64,000 nucleotides of DNA from an uncultured Dialister sp. (GTDB lineage Bacteria > Bacillota > Negativicutes > Veillonellales > Dialisteraceae), in the NCBI GenBank assembly GCA_900547785.1, contig URIB01000002.1, positions 124,001-188,000 of the forward strand. Reading direction: 5' to 3'. Positions 42,866 through 51,165 of this stretch are shown here, piece after piece. The notes beneath the pieces were generated by a model. It was not told the origin of the DNA and made no database searches. It worked only from the letters and a program-made list of their open reading frames with translations. Both the position numbers and the translations under genes were made by a program. Every line of letters starts with the position of its first letter. The first letter of the stretch is position 1.

Positions 42866-42871
42866 ATTGTA
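42866..42871 (-). promoter_or_regulatory. Weak -10 for the two-receptor importer operon
   Basis: TACAAT on the minus strand at 42866-42871 with no good -35. Upstream, the perfect palindrome CCTTTGCAAAGG (42912-42923) could be an operator, lying between the rpmF terminator and this hexamer. No riboswitch or T-box was recognised. Confidence 0.3.
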
Positions 42872-42937
42872 GCACAAAACAATAAAATGAACTATAGAGT
42901 GAAAAAATATCCCTTTGCAAAGGAAACTCAAACACAA

Positions 42938-42965
42938 AAATACACTCCTTTGACAGAGTGTATTT
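42938..42965 (-). terminator. Hairpin terminator after rpmF
   Basis: AAATACACTC (42938-42947) pairs with GAGTGTATTT (42956-42965) over an eight-base loop, followed in the minus direction by T-rich sequence. It ends the rpmF transcript 23 bases after the stop. Confidence 0.85.
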
Positions 42966-42988
42966 CAGGAATGTATAAATTTGAAAAC

Positions 42989-43174
42989 TTAGCCTTCCGT
43001 TTTTGCCTGAATAACTGATTTTCCTTTATAGAATCCACATACGGAGCACACATGATGAGGTAAAACCATAGCATGGCATTGCGGGCATTCTACAAGACCC
43101 GGAACAGACAATTTCCAATTGGCGCGTCTTTTATCACGACGAGATTTTGAAATTTTACTCTTTGGTACTGGCAT
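42989..43174 (-). CDS. rpmF: 50S ribosomal protein L32, zinc-binding form
   Basis: 61 residues from the ATG at 43174 with GGAGG upstream. MPVPKSKISKSRRDKRRA at the start and a zinc ribbon of two CxxC pairs (CPQC and CSVC) identify the zinc-containing form. It stands between the PadR gene and a terminator, with a full-consensus promoter; the yceD gene that often precedes rpmF is absent. Confidence 0.96.
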   Translation of the reverse strand: MPVPKSKISKSRRDKRRANWKLSVPGLVECPQCHAMVLPHHVCSVCGFYKGKSVIQAKTEG

Positions 43175-43239
43175 TTCTTGCACCTCCTTACCGATCGGAC
43201 CATCTACCGCCTATATAGTCACTAATACTCAACTTCCCC

Positions 43240-43268
43240 ATTATACGAAACGGAATTTAGATTGTCAA
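43240..43268 (-). promoter_or_regulatory. Full-consensus promoter for rpmF
   Basis: On the minus strand TTGACA (43263-43268), exactly 17 bases, then TATAAT (43240-43245). This is a perfect sigma-70 consensus, fitting strong ribosomal-protein expression. Confidence 0.92.
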
Positions 43269-43299
43269 TATCGGAATGTTTAAAACTACCCGCTTATTT

Positions 43300-43695
43300 T
43301 TATCTAAACTCGTTTTCTATTGTATCAATAAATGCTCTGATATTAACCAGCCAGGCAAGCACTTTTTCTCTTGTATATTCCGCAGCCTGCTTCCCTTTTT
43401 CTGTAATACTGTAAATGCGTTTGCTTCTTCTGTCCGGTGCATCCCATTCACTGACTACATATCCTTTGCTTTCCATATAGCGGAGCACGGGGTACAATTC
43501 ATTCGGATTGGGGCGGTACACTTTATTGGTACGAGCATATATCTCTTTTTCAATTTTATTCCCATAGCTGCTTTCTCTGCACAAGGTATCAAGAACAAAG
43601 GTGGCTGTTAAAAGCCGTTTCCATTGTTTCCGTCTCACCAATTCATCCACTTCCGCCTTGTACTCATCTGCTGTTGTATCCTTATTTGCTTTCAT
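43300..43695 (-). CDS. PadR family transcriptional regulator
   Basis: 131 residues from the ATG at 43695 with GGAGG five bases upstream; upstream in-frame starts lack a site. It has a winged-helix PadR domain: TATFVLDTLCRESSYGNKI (helices 1-2), NPNELYPVLRYMESKGYV (recognition helix and wing) and a C-terminal helix. PadR proteins commonly repress genes for transporters or detoxification and their own gene. No efflux gene is adjacent on this strand, so the target is unknown. It has its own promoter at 43757-43785. Confidence 0.88.
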   Translation of the reverse strand: MKANKDTTADEYKAEVDELVRRKQWKRLLTATFVLDTLCRESSYGNKIEKEIYARTNKVYRPNPNELYPVLRYMESKGYVVSEWDAPDRRSKRIYSITEKGKQAAEYTREKVLAWLVNIRAFIDTIENEFR

Positions 43696-43756
43696 TTTGA
43701 CCTCCAATTTCATATGACCGGCTGCTAATATAATCAATTCCATTTATCTTTTAATT

Positions 43757-43785
43757 ATTATAGATGATTTATATGAATATTACAA
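43757..43785 (-). promoter_or_regulatory. Promoter of the PadR gene
   Basis: On the minus strand TTGTAA (43780-43785), a 17-base spacer and TATAAT (43757-43762). The leader is about 55 bases. PadR proteins usually bind near their own promoter; no clear dyad was picked out. Confidence 0.7.
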
Positions 43786-43824
43786 TATAATAACGATGAA
43801 TCTATTTTCCATACTAATATTAAA

Positions 43825-43852
43825 ATAGCCGGGTAAAAAAATACACGGCTAT
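43825..43852 (-). terminator. Hairpin terminator after uvrC
   Basis: ATAGCCG (43825-43831) pairs with CGGCTAT (43846-43852) over a 14-base loop with T-rich sequence on the minus-strand 3' side. It lies 16 bases past the uvrC stop. Confidence 0.7.
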
Positions 43853-43868
43853 CTTCTTTTTACTTTTC

Positions 43869-45716
43869 TTATTCAATTCTCTGCAAAACCATCATTTTTT
43901 CATCTTTTCTCATTCGGAAAAAATGATAGACTTGTTCCGCCGTCCTTTTATTCATTCCCTTGACCAAAGCTAATTCTTCTACAGACGCCTTTTTCATTTC
44001 ATCCAGTGAACGGAAGGCATGCCACAAAGCATTTCTACGGATTGGTCCTATCCCTGGTATATGCTCCAGAATGGATTCCCTATTCCTCTTCGAAATCCAT
44101 TTCCGATGATAGGAGATAACAAAACGATGGGCTTCATCACGAATAAATTGCAGCAATTGCAACATCGGTTCATGGGAATCAACCACGATAGGGGTTTTAC
44201 TGTCCTCTACATATATTTCTTCCATCCGCTTTGCCAATCCGATCACCGGTGAATCGATACCGCACTCACGAATCACGGGCAATGCTGCATGAAGCTGTCC
44301 CTGTCCGCCGTCAAGAATAATCAAATCCGGCTTTGCCAGTCTTTTCTCTTTTCCATAACGCCTCCGCATAATTTCCGCCATTGATTTAAAATCATCAAGC
44401 GTGCCTTGTGTCGTTTGCAATTTAAATTTGCGGTATTCTTTTTTATTCGGTTTTCCATTTTCAAAAACAACCATGGAACCTGTCGTTTCCGCCCCCTGGT
44501 TGTGCGAAATATCGAAGCATTCCATTCTTTCCGGAAGTTTCGGCAAATGAAGCTCTTCCTGTAATGTTTTTAATGCCCCCTGTTCACGGGCATCCCGATA
44601 TTCCCATTGCAGTTTTTTATCTGATAAATATTTCATGGCATTCATTTTCGCCATGTCTTTCAATCTTCTTTTAAATCCCCTTTCGGGTACATAAATTTTA
44701 ACCTCACCGCCACGCATACGGGAAAGCCATTTTTCCAATAATATATGGTCTTCCGGCAGAATGGGCAGAATTAACTCTTTAGGAATCGCCCCTCCGTGTC
44801 CTCCATAGAAATCTTTAATGAATGCGGTCATAATTGAGCCATCTGACTCGTTCATACTGTCTGATATGCTGAAATTTTCTTTTCCAATCATTTTCCCATA
44901 TCGTATATAAAATATTTCGAGACCCGTATGGCTATCCTGTCTTGCCATCCCCACTACATCAAAATCCCCCTCTTTTGCCACAATGTGCTGCCTTTCCCGT
45001 ACTTGCTCGACCGCTTTCAACCGGTCTCTGTACCATGCGGCTTTTTCAAAATCCAATTGCTCCGCCGCTTTATCCATATGACTGTGGAGATCCCTTGCCA
45101 ACTCCGTATTTTTCCCCTCAAACAAATCGCAAATGCTTGTTACATATCCTCTGTATTCTTCCTGTGTACATAAATGTCCGCAAGGAGCACAGCAAAGCTT
45201 CATATGATATTGCAGGCACGGTCTTTCTACTTTCATACTGCGGCAAGTGCGGATGGGATAAAATTTCCGAAGCAGCCCCAGTGTTTTTCTGAGACTCCCC
45301 ACGTCGGTAAACGGTCCGAAGTATTTCGCTTTATCATCCCTTTTTATATTCCTGGTCACAAAAATACGCGGCCATTCTTCTTGTACCGTAATTTTTACAT
45401 ACGGGTAAGATTTATCATCACGGAGAGAAATATTATATTTCGGATGAAGTTCTTTAATCAGATTGCATTCTAAAATAAGGGCTTCCATCTCCGTTGCTGT
45501 CATCGTAATGTCCAAGTCATCAGCATGACGTATCATAGCCGCCACCTTGGGAGAACGATTCCTATCCGTTCTGACATAGGAACGAACTCTGTTCTTCAGA
45601 TTAACGGCTTTGCCTACATATATGACACGCCCATTTTTATCTTTCCACCGATAAACTCCCGGAGAAGCAGGAAGTCTTTCCACTTTCGCCCGGATTTTAT
45701 CATTGACTTTTATCAT
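43869..45716 (-). CDS. uvrC: Excinuclease ABC subunit C
   Basis: Makes both incisions in nucleotide excision repair. 615 residues: a GIY-YIG 3' nuclease domain at the start (GVYRWKDKNGRVIYVGKA), a UVR motif near 205-235 that contacts UvrB, the RNase H-like 5' nuclease domain (FDISHNQGAETTGSMVVF) near 390-410, and helix-hairpin-helix motifs at the end (IPGIGPIRRNAL). One base after uvrA. Confidence 0.97.
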   Translation of the reverse strand: MIKVNDKIRAKVERLPASPGVYRWKDKNGRVIYVGKAVNLKNRVRSYVRTDRNRSPKVAAMIRHADDLDITMTATEMEALILECNLIKELHPKYNISLRDDKSYPYVKITVQEEWPRIFVTRNIKRDDKAKYFGPFTDVGSLRKTLGLLRKFYPIRTCRSMKVERPCLQYHMKLCCAPCGHLCTQEEYRGYVTSICDLFEGKNTELARDLHSHMDKAAEQLDFEKAAWYRDRLKAVEQVRERQHIVAKEGDFDVVGMARQDSHTGLEIFYIRYGKMIGKENFSISDSMNESDGSIMTAFIKDFYGGHGGAIPKELILPILPEDHILLEKWLSRMRGGEVKIYVPERGFKRRLKDMAKMNAMKYLSDKKLQWEYRDAREQGALKTLQEELHLPKLPERMECFDISHNQGAETTGSMVVFENGKPNKKEYRKFKLQTTQGTLDDFKSMAEIMRRRYGKEKRLAKPDLIILDGGQGQLHAALPVIRECGIDSPVIGLAKRMEEIYVEDSKTPIVVDSHEPMLQLLQFIRDEAHRFVISYHRKWISKRNRESILEHIPGIGPIRRNALWHAFRSLDEMKKASVEELALVKGMNKRTAEQVYHFFRMRKDEKMMVLQRIE

Positions 45717-45717
45717 T

Positions 45718-48558
45718 TCAATTTCCCTTCATCAGTCTTTTCGTTCTTTTTATTACAGGCTGCAAATATTCACCCGTATATGACCGTTTTACTTTGCAAA
45801 TATCTTCAGGCGTTCCCACAGCCACCACTTCTCCCCCACGGTCGCCGCCTTCCGGTCCGAGATCGATAATATGGTCTGCCACCTTTACCACATCCAGATT
45901 ATGCTCAATAACAACCACCGTATTTCCCTGATCTACAAGCTTTTGAAGAATCATCAACAATTTTCTTATATCCTCACTATGAAGCCCGGTTGTAGGCTCA
46001 TCAAGTATGTAAAGTGTATTTCCCGTTCCACGTCGCATTAACTCTGTCGACAATTTAACACGTTGTGCTTCTCCGCCTGACATCGTTGTAGCCGGTTGAC
46101 CCAGATGGATATATCCCAATCCGACTTCTTGTAACGTTTTTAATTTGCGTAAAATTCTTTCGTGGTTTTCAAAAAAAGGAACGGCTTCGTCTACCGTCAT
46201 ATTTAATACATCGGAAATATTTTTACCTCTATACCGAACTTCCAAAGTTTCCCTGTTATACCGTTCTCCATGACAAACTTCACATGGTACGTATACATCG
46301 GAAAGAAATTGCATTTCAATTTTTATAATCCCGTCACCGTGACAAGCTTCGCAACGACCGCCTTTTACATTAAAGCTGAATCTTCCCGGCTTATATCCCC
46401 TCATTTTTGCCTCGGAAGTCTGGCTGAAAAGCTCACGTATATCTGTAAACAGCCCTGTGTAAGTGGCGGGGTTAGACCGGGGAGTTCTTCCAATAGGCTG
46501 CTGGTCTATATTAATAATTTTATCTATATATTCAGCACCTTCTATAGAATCATATTCTCCTGTTCCATATGAGGTGCGGTTTTTCATATTGGACAATCCT
46601 TGAAACAGTATCTCATTCACCAAGGTACTTTTCCCGGATCCGGATTCTCCCGTAACGACAGTAAATGCCCCCAAAGGAAACTGTACATGGATATCTTTCA
46701 GATTATGCTCCTTTGCCCCTTTAACAGTAATATACATTCCGTTTCCTTTTCTCCGTTTATCAGGAAGCGGAATATATTTAAGTCCCTTTAAATATTGACC
46801 GGTCAGTGACCCCTCAACTTTTTCAACAGTTTTTACCGTCCCCTCGGCAACAACATGACCGCCGTTTTCTCCTGCCCCCGGACCGATATCTACAATCCAG
46901 TCCGCTGCACGAATGGTATCTTCATCATGTTCGACTACAATCAATGTATTCCCTAAATCTCTCATTCCTTTGAGCGTGGCTAGGAGTTTATCATTATCTC
47001 TTTGATGCAACCCGATTGACGGTTCATCAAGAATATATAAAACCCCGACCAACCCTGAGCCGATCTGTGTCGCCAGACGGATTCTCTGTGCTTCACCGCC
47101 GGAAAGTGTGGTTGCCGTCCTGCCCAGAGTCAGATAGTCTAACCCTACATTCACTAAAAAAGTAAGCCTGTTATGTATTTCAGAAAGAATCTGACTGGCT
47201 ATCATTTGCTCTTTTTCTGTTAATTCCACCTCGTCAAGAAATGTAAGTAAATCAGAAACAGCCATATCGGAAAGCTCCGCTATATTTTTATTTCCCACCT
47301 TAAAGGCAAGACTTTCCGGACGCAGGCGTGCTCCGTGGCAAACAGGACAGGGTTTGGATACCAGAAAATTGGCAAGTGTTTCTTTCATTTTATCTGTCCA
47401 GGCTTCCTGATAACGCCGCTTTGTCATGGGAAGAAGCCCTTCAAATGTTCTTTCATAGGACTTCGTTTCTCCTTCAAGATTCGTATAAGTAAAGGAAAGT
47501 AAGTTTTCTCCGCCGGACTGCAACTCCTTTTGTGCTTTTTCCGGTAAATCCTTATAACAGCAGTCCATTGTCAAGCCATAGGACTTCAAAAATGCTTCCA
47601 ATTGCTTATAGAGCCAGCTTTCTTTGTTATAAGGAAACGGCCGGATTGCTCCCAGGCGGAAAGACATTTCATGATCGGGAATAATACGCCCGAAATCCGA
47701 TTCTAACGATGCGCCCAATCCTGTGCAGGCAGGGCATGCTCCCAAAGGATTATTAAAAGAAAAAATACGGGGTGCCGGTTTCGGTAAAGAGATACCGCAA
47801 TCGGGACAGGCGAAATGAGAGCTGAATATATAATCTTCTCCATCAATCACGGAAGCAATCATCATTCCGTCACCAAGCTTAAGCGCTGCTTCTACGGAAT
47901 CGGTCAATCTTTTTTTTATATTGTCTTTGATGATAATTCTATCTACCACCACTTCAAGGGTGTGTTTTTTATTTTTTTCCAAATCAATCGTATCGGATAA
48001 TGAATACACCTTTTTATCTGCACGAATTCTTACATATCCTTCTTTACGCAATTCATCTAAAAGTTTTTTGTGCGTTCCTTTTTTCCCGACTGCCACAGGA
48101 CCTAAAATCATTAATTTGGTTTTTTCTCCCAGCGCCACAAGCGCATCTACCATTTGATCCACCGTTTGCCGCTGAATCCTTTTCCCGCACCGAGGACAAA
48201 ATGCACGACCGGCATGGGCAAAAAGCATACGTAAATAATCATGGATTTCCGTTACCGTTCCGACGGTAGACCGGGGATTATGACTTGTCGACTTTTGATC
48301 AATGGAAATAGCGGGGGAAAGGCCTTCTATTTTATCAATATCCGGTTTATTCATCTGGCCTAAAAATTGCCGGGCATAGGCGGAAAGGGATTCCACATAT
48401 TTTCTCTGCCCCTCTGCATAAATCGTATCAAAAGCCAGTGAAGATTTCCCTGATCCTGAAAGTCCAGTAAATACAATCAGCTGATTCCTCGGGAGTGTCA
48501 AATTTATATTTTTCAGATTATTCTGACGTGCTCCTTGTATGACAATTCCTTTTTCCAT
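45718..48558 (-). CDS. uvrA: Excinuclease ABC subunit A
   Basis: DNA damage sensor and ABC-type ATPase. 946 residues: the first Walker A GLSGSGKSSLAF near 32-43, cysteine zinc modules (CPDCG and CPACTG early; CEACHGDG and CEVCHGERYNRETL late), the second Walker A TGESGSGKSTLVNEI near 640, and two signature LSGGEAQR motifs followed by ILDEPS or ILDEPT Walker B blocks. 16 bases after uvrB, 1 base before uvrC. Confidence 0.98.
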   Translation of the reverse strand: MEKGIVIQGARQNNLKNINLTLPRNQLIVFTGLSGSGKSSLAFDTIYAEGQRKYVESLSAYARQFLGQMNKPDIDKIEGLSPAISIDQKSTSHNPRSTVGTVTEIHDYLRMLFAHAGRAFCPRCGKRIQRQTVDQMVDALVALGEKTKLMILGPVAVGKKGTHKKLLDELRKEGYVRIRADKKVYSLSDTIDLEKNKKHTLEVVVDRIIIKDNIKKRLTDSVEAALKLGDGMMIASVIDGEDYIFSSHFACPDCGISLPKPAPRIFSFNNPLGACPACTGLGASLESDFGRIIPDHEMSFRLGAIRPFPYNKESWLYKQLEAFLKSYGLTMDCCYKDLPEKAQKELQSGGENLLSFTYTNLEGETKSYERTFEGLLPMTKRRYQEAWTDKMKETLANFLVSKPCPVCHGARLRPESLAFKVGNKNIAELSDMAVSDLLTFLDEVELTEKEQMIASQILSEIHNRLTFLVNVGLDYLTLGRTATTLSGGEAQRIRLATQIGSGLVGVLYILDEPSIGLHQRDNDKLLATLKGMRDLGNTLIVVEHDEDTIRAADWIVDIGPGAGENGGHVVAEGTVKTVEKVEGSLTGQYLKGLKYIPLPDKRRKGNGMYITVKGAKEHNLKDIHVQFPLGAFTVVTGESGSGKSTLVNEILFQGLSNMKNRTSYGTGEYDSIEGAEYIDKIINIDQQPIGRTPRSNPATYTGLFTDIRELFSQTSEAKMRGYKPGRFSFNVKGGRCEACHGDGIIKIEMQFLSDVYVPCEVCHGERYNRETLEVRYRGKNISDVLNMTVDEAVPFFENHERILRKLKTLQEVGLGYIHLGQPATTMSGGEAQRVKLSTELMRRGTGNTLYILDEPTTGLHSEDIRKLLMILQKLVDQGNTVVVIEHNLDVVKVADHIIDLGPEGGDRGGEVVAVGTPEDICKVKRSYTGEYLQPVIKRTKRLMKGN

Positions 48559-48574
48559 CTTTTCCCTTTCTTCC

Positions 48575-50686
48575 TTAAACCCGTTTCTTGCGCGGTTTAT
48601 ATATTCTATGCATTTGGCTCTCTTGTCGTTTCAATGCTGCTTCCGCCCGGGATCCGTACCTGTCCGTCCATTGTTGTTTGCATTTGGACAGCTCATCTCT
48701 CCATTTAGCAGCTTCTTCAAACTCAAGATTTTTAGAGGCTCTTTTCATATTTTTTTCCGCTGTTTTCATTTTTTTATATAAAGCTTCGTCTGTGATTTCT
48801 TCAGACCCGCCGGATGAACCGTTTCCGTACTCCGTTTCCTCTTCATTGATAATCGTAAGATCGATCAGATTCTTAACTTTTTTATTAATCGTTTGAGGAA
48901 TAATATGATGTTCCGTATTATACGCCTGCTGTATGGAACGTCTGCGGTTTGTTTCTTCTATAGCATATTCCATCGATTTTGTCATTCTGTCAGCATACAT
49001 AATGACATGGCCGTGTGCATTTCTTGCTGCTCTACCGATAACCTGAATCATCGACGTATCATTTCTTAAAAATCCTTCTTTATCTGCATCCAAGATCGCA
49101 ACCAATGATACCTCCGGCATATCCAACCCTTCACGCAGCAGATTAATTCCTACCAGCACATCAAAAACACCGGCACGCAAATCACGGATGATTTCCGCCC
49201 TTTCAATTGTAGCTATATCGGAATGAAGATACCGGACTTTTACGCCCGCCTCAGCCAGAAAATCGGTCAGATCTTCGGCCATCTTTTTTGTTAATGTGGT
49301 AATCAATACACGTTCATTACGGTCTTCCCTCTTATGAATTTCTCCCAACAAATCATCCATTTGTCCTTCAATAGGTCTGACCTCTATGTCCGGGTCAAGC
49401 AAACCTGTAGGACGGATAATTTGTTCCGCCACATTTGTCTGAACTCCTATTTCATAAGGACCGGGCGTTGCAGATACATAAATAATTTGATTAATCCGTT
49501 CTGTAAATTCATCAAAAGTGAGCGGTCTGTTATCCAAAGCACTCGGCAATCTGAATCCATAATCTACCAGCGTATGCTTCCTTGACTGATCACCGTTATA
49601 CATAGCATGAAGCTGGGGGACAGTAATGTGGGATTCATCTACCATGATAAGAAAATCTTCGGGAAAATAATCAAGCAGCGTAAATGGCGGATCCCCCGGA
49701 CGACGGGCAGACATGTGACGGGAATAATTTTCTATTCCCGAACAATACCCGACCTCCTGCATCATTTCCAAATCATAATTTGTCCTTTGCTCTAAGCGCT
49801 GTGCCTCCAGAAGACGATCCTGACTCCGCAATTCTTTTAGCCGTGTTTCCAGTTCCGCCTCAATACCGATCATGGCCTTTTTTAATTTTCCCGATGTCGT
49901 CACATAATGGGAGGCGGGAAATATTCCTATATGATCTCTTTCTGCCACAATATCTCCCGTCAAAACGTCAAACTCGGAAAGTGAATCAATCTCATCGCCG
50001 AACATTTCAATCCGAACCGCCACATTATTGGCAGATGCGGGAAACACATCAATGGTGTCCCCTCTCACGCGAAAAGTATCTCTCGTGAAATTTAAATCAT
50101 TTCGCAAATATTGCATTTCTACAAGACGAGATAAAATTTGATCTCTTGTAATTTCTTCTCCCGGCCGCAGCGATAACCCCATCGTGCTGTAATCTTCCGG
50201 ATCACCCAACCCATATATACAAGATACGGAAGCAACAATAATCACGTCTTTTCTTTCAAAAAGTGCCATCGTCGCTGAATGCCGGAGCCGGTCAATCTCC
50301 TCATTGCGGGAGGAATCTTTTTCAATATATGTATCTGTCTGAGGAATATAAGATTCCGGTTGATAATAATCATAGTAGCTGACAAAATAATACACTGCAT
50401 TGTCAGGAAAGAAATCTTTAAATTCACTCGCCGTCTGGGCTGCTAAAGTTTTATTGGGTGAAATAATCAAAGTCGGTCTTTGTACTTCTTCAATCACTTT
50501 CGCCATTGTAAACGTTTTTCCTGTTCCTGTCGCTCCTAACAGAACCTGTGCCCAGTGTCCGTTCTGTAACCCGCTTACTAAAGAATTGACTGCTTTCGGT
50601 TGATCTCCTGTAGGCTTGAAAGGTGCCGCCAGCCGGAATGGGGTTCCTTGGCCGGTATATTGCCTTTTCACTCTCGAATCATTCAT
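48575..50686 (-). CDS. uvrB: Excinuclease ABC subunit B
   Basis: Damage-verification helicase of nucleotide excision repair. 703 residues from the ATG at 50686 with AAGGA eight bases upstream; a longer reading to 50710 is less likely. Marks are Walker A LLGATGTGKTFT near 50-60, the beta-hairpin YYDYYQPESYIP near 103-114, DESHITVPQ, the helicase VIQVIGRAARN motif and a C-terminal UVR motif that binds UvrC. First gene of the uvrB-uvrA-uvrC operon. Confidence 0.97.
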   Translation of the reverse strand: MNDSRVKRQYTGQGTPFRLAAPFKPTGDQPKAVNSLVSGLQNGHWAQVLLGATGTGKTFTMAKVIEEVQRPTLIISPNKTLAAQTASEFKDFFPDNAVYYFVSYYDYYQPESYIPQTDTYIEKDSSRNEEIDRLRHSATMALFERKDVIIVASVSCIYGLGDPEDYSTMGLSLRPGEEITRDQILSRLVEMQYLRNDLNFTRDTFRVRGDTIDVFPASANNVAVRIEMFGDEIDSLSEFDVLTGDIVAERDHIGIFPASHYVTTSGKLKKAMIGIEAELETRLKELRSQDRLLEAQRLEQRTNYDLEMMQEVGYCSGIENYSRHMSARRPGDPPFTLLDYFPEDFLIMVDESHITVPQLHAMYNGDQSRKHTLVDYGFRLPSALDNRPLTFDEFTERINQIIYVSATPGPYEIGVQTNVAEQIIRPTGLLDPDIEVRPIEGQMDDLLGEIHKREDRNERVLITTLTKKMAEDLTDFLAEAGVKVRYLHSDIATIERAEIIRDLRAGVFDVLVGINLLREGLDMPEVSLVAILDADKEGFLRNDTSMIQVIGRAARNAHGHVIMYADRMTKSMEYAIEETNRRRSIQQAYNTEHHIIPQTINKKVKNLIDLTIINEEETEYGNGSSGGSEEITDEALYKKMKTAEKNMKRASKNLEFEEAAKWRDELSKCKQQWTDRYGSRAEAALKRQESQMHRIYKPRKKRV

Positions 50687-50798
50687 TGTACATTTCCTTA
50701 TACAATTCATAAAATATGACTAACAAATTCCGATGTGTTTATTCAAAATCTCATTTTAACTATTATATCGTTTTATTTCGATATTGTATAGGAATACA

Positions 50799-50832
50799 TA
50801 AAAAACAGAGGTCCTGAATAAGACCCCTGTTT
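50799..50832 (-). terminator. Hairpin terminator after the small membrane protein gene
   Basis: AAACAG plus GGTC (50803-50813) pairs with GACC plus CTGTTT (50822-50832) with one A-C mismatch; the minus-strand 3' side runs into T. It ends the gatCAB transcript 20 bases past the last stop. Confidence 0.8.
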
Positions 50833-50853
50833 CATACTACATACACCAAGACA

Positions 50854-51165
50854 TCAAAAATATCTTTTTAAAAAATAAAACATCCCTCCTATTGCCAAGA
50901 TGACAATCCCCCAAAGAAAGAAAAACCAAGCAACAACAAGCCCTACTGCGAAAAATGCAACAACCCCTAAAATACCCGCGGCCTTTTTCCACCATGGCCA
51001 TTCATCTGCATGAATCATCTTTATCCGTATATAGGGATTCTCCCCCTGCGGATTCACTTTTTCTCCATCTTCGTTCAGTGTTAATCCATCGTAGTCTTTT
51101 ACATCCATTTGAGACATGGTCTGCGGTTCTTTCGCATTTTCCTCCGACCGGTCATAGGTACTCAT
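50854..51165 (-). CDS. Small hypothetical membrane protein coupled to gatB
   Basis: 103 residues; I do not recognise the family. The first ~55 residues are polar and acidic (MSTYDRSEENAKEPQ at the start, DYDGLTLNEDGEKVNPQGEN in the middle), then a WPWWKK aromatic-basic patch at the membrane edge and two closely spaced hydrophobic segments (about 62-80 and 82-97) ending in KRYF. Its ATG overlaps the gatB stop as ATGA, so it is translated with the amidotransferase. A tail-type topology with a cytoplasmic N-terminus is inferred from the positive residues. No known function. Confidence 0.75.
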   Translation of the reverse strand: MSTYDRSEENAKEPQTMSQMDVKDYDGLTLNEDGEKVNPQGENPYIRIKMIHADEWPWWKKAAGILGVVAFFAVGLVVAWFFFLWGIVILAIGGMFYFLKRYF

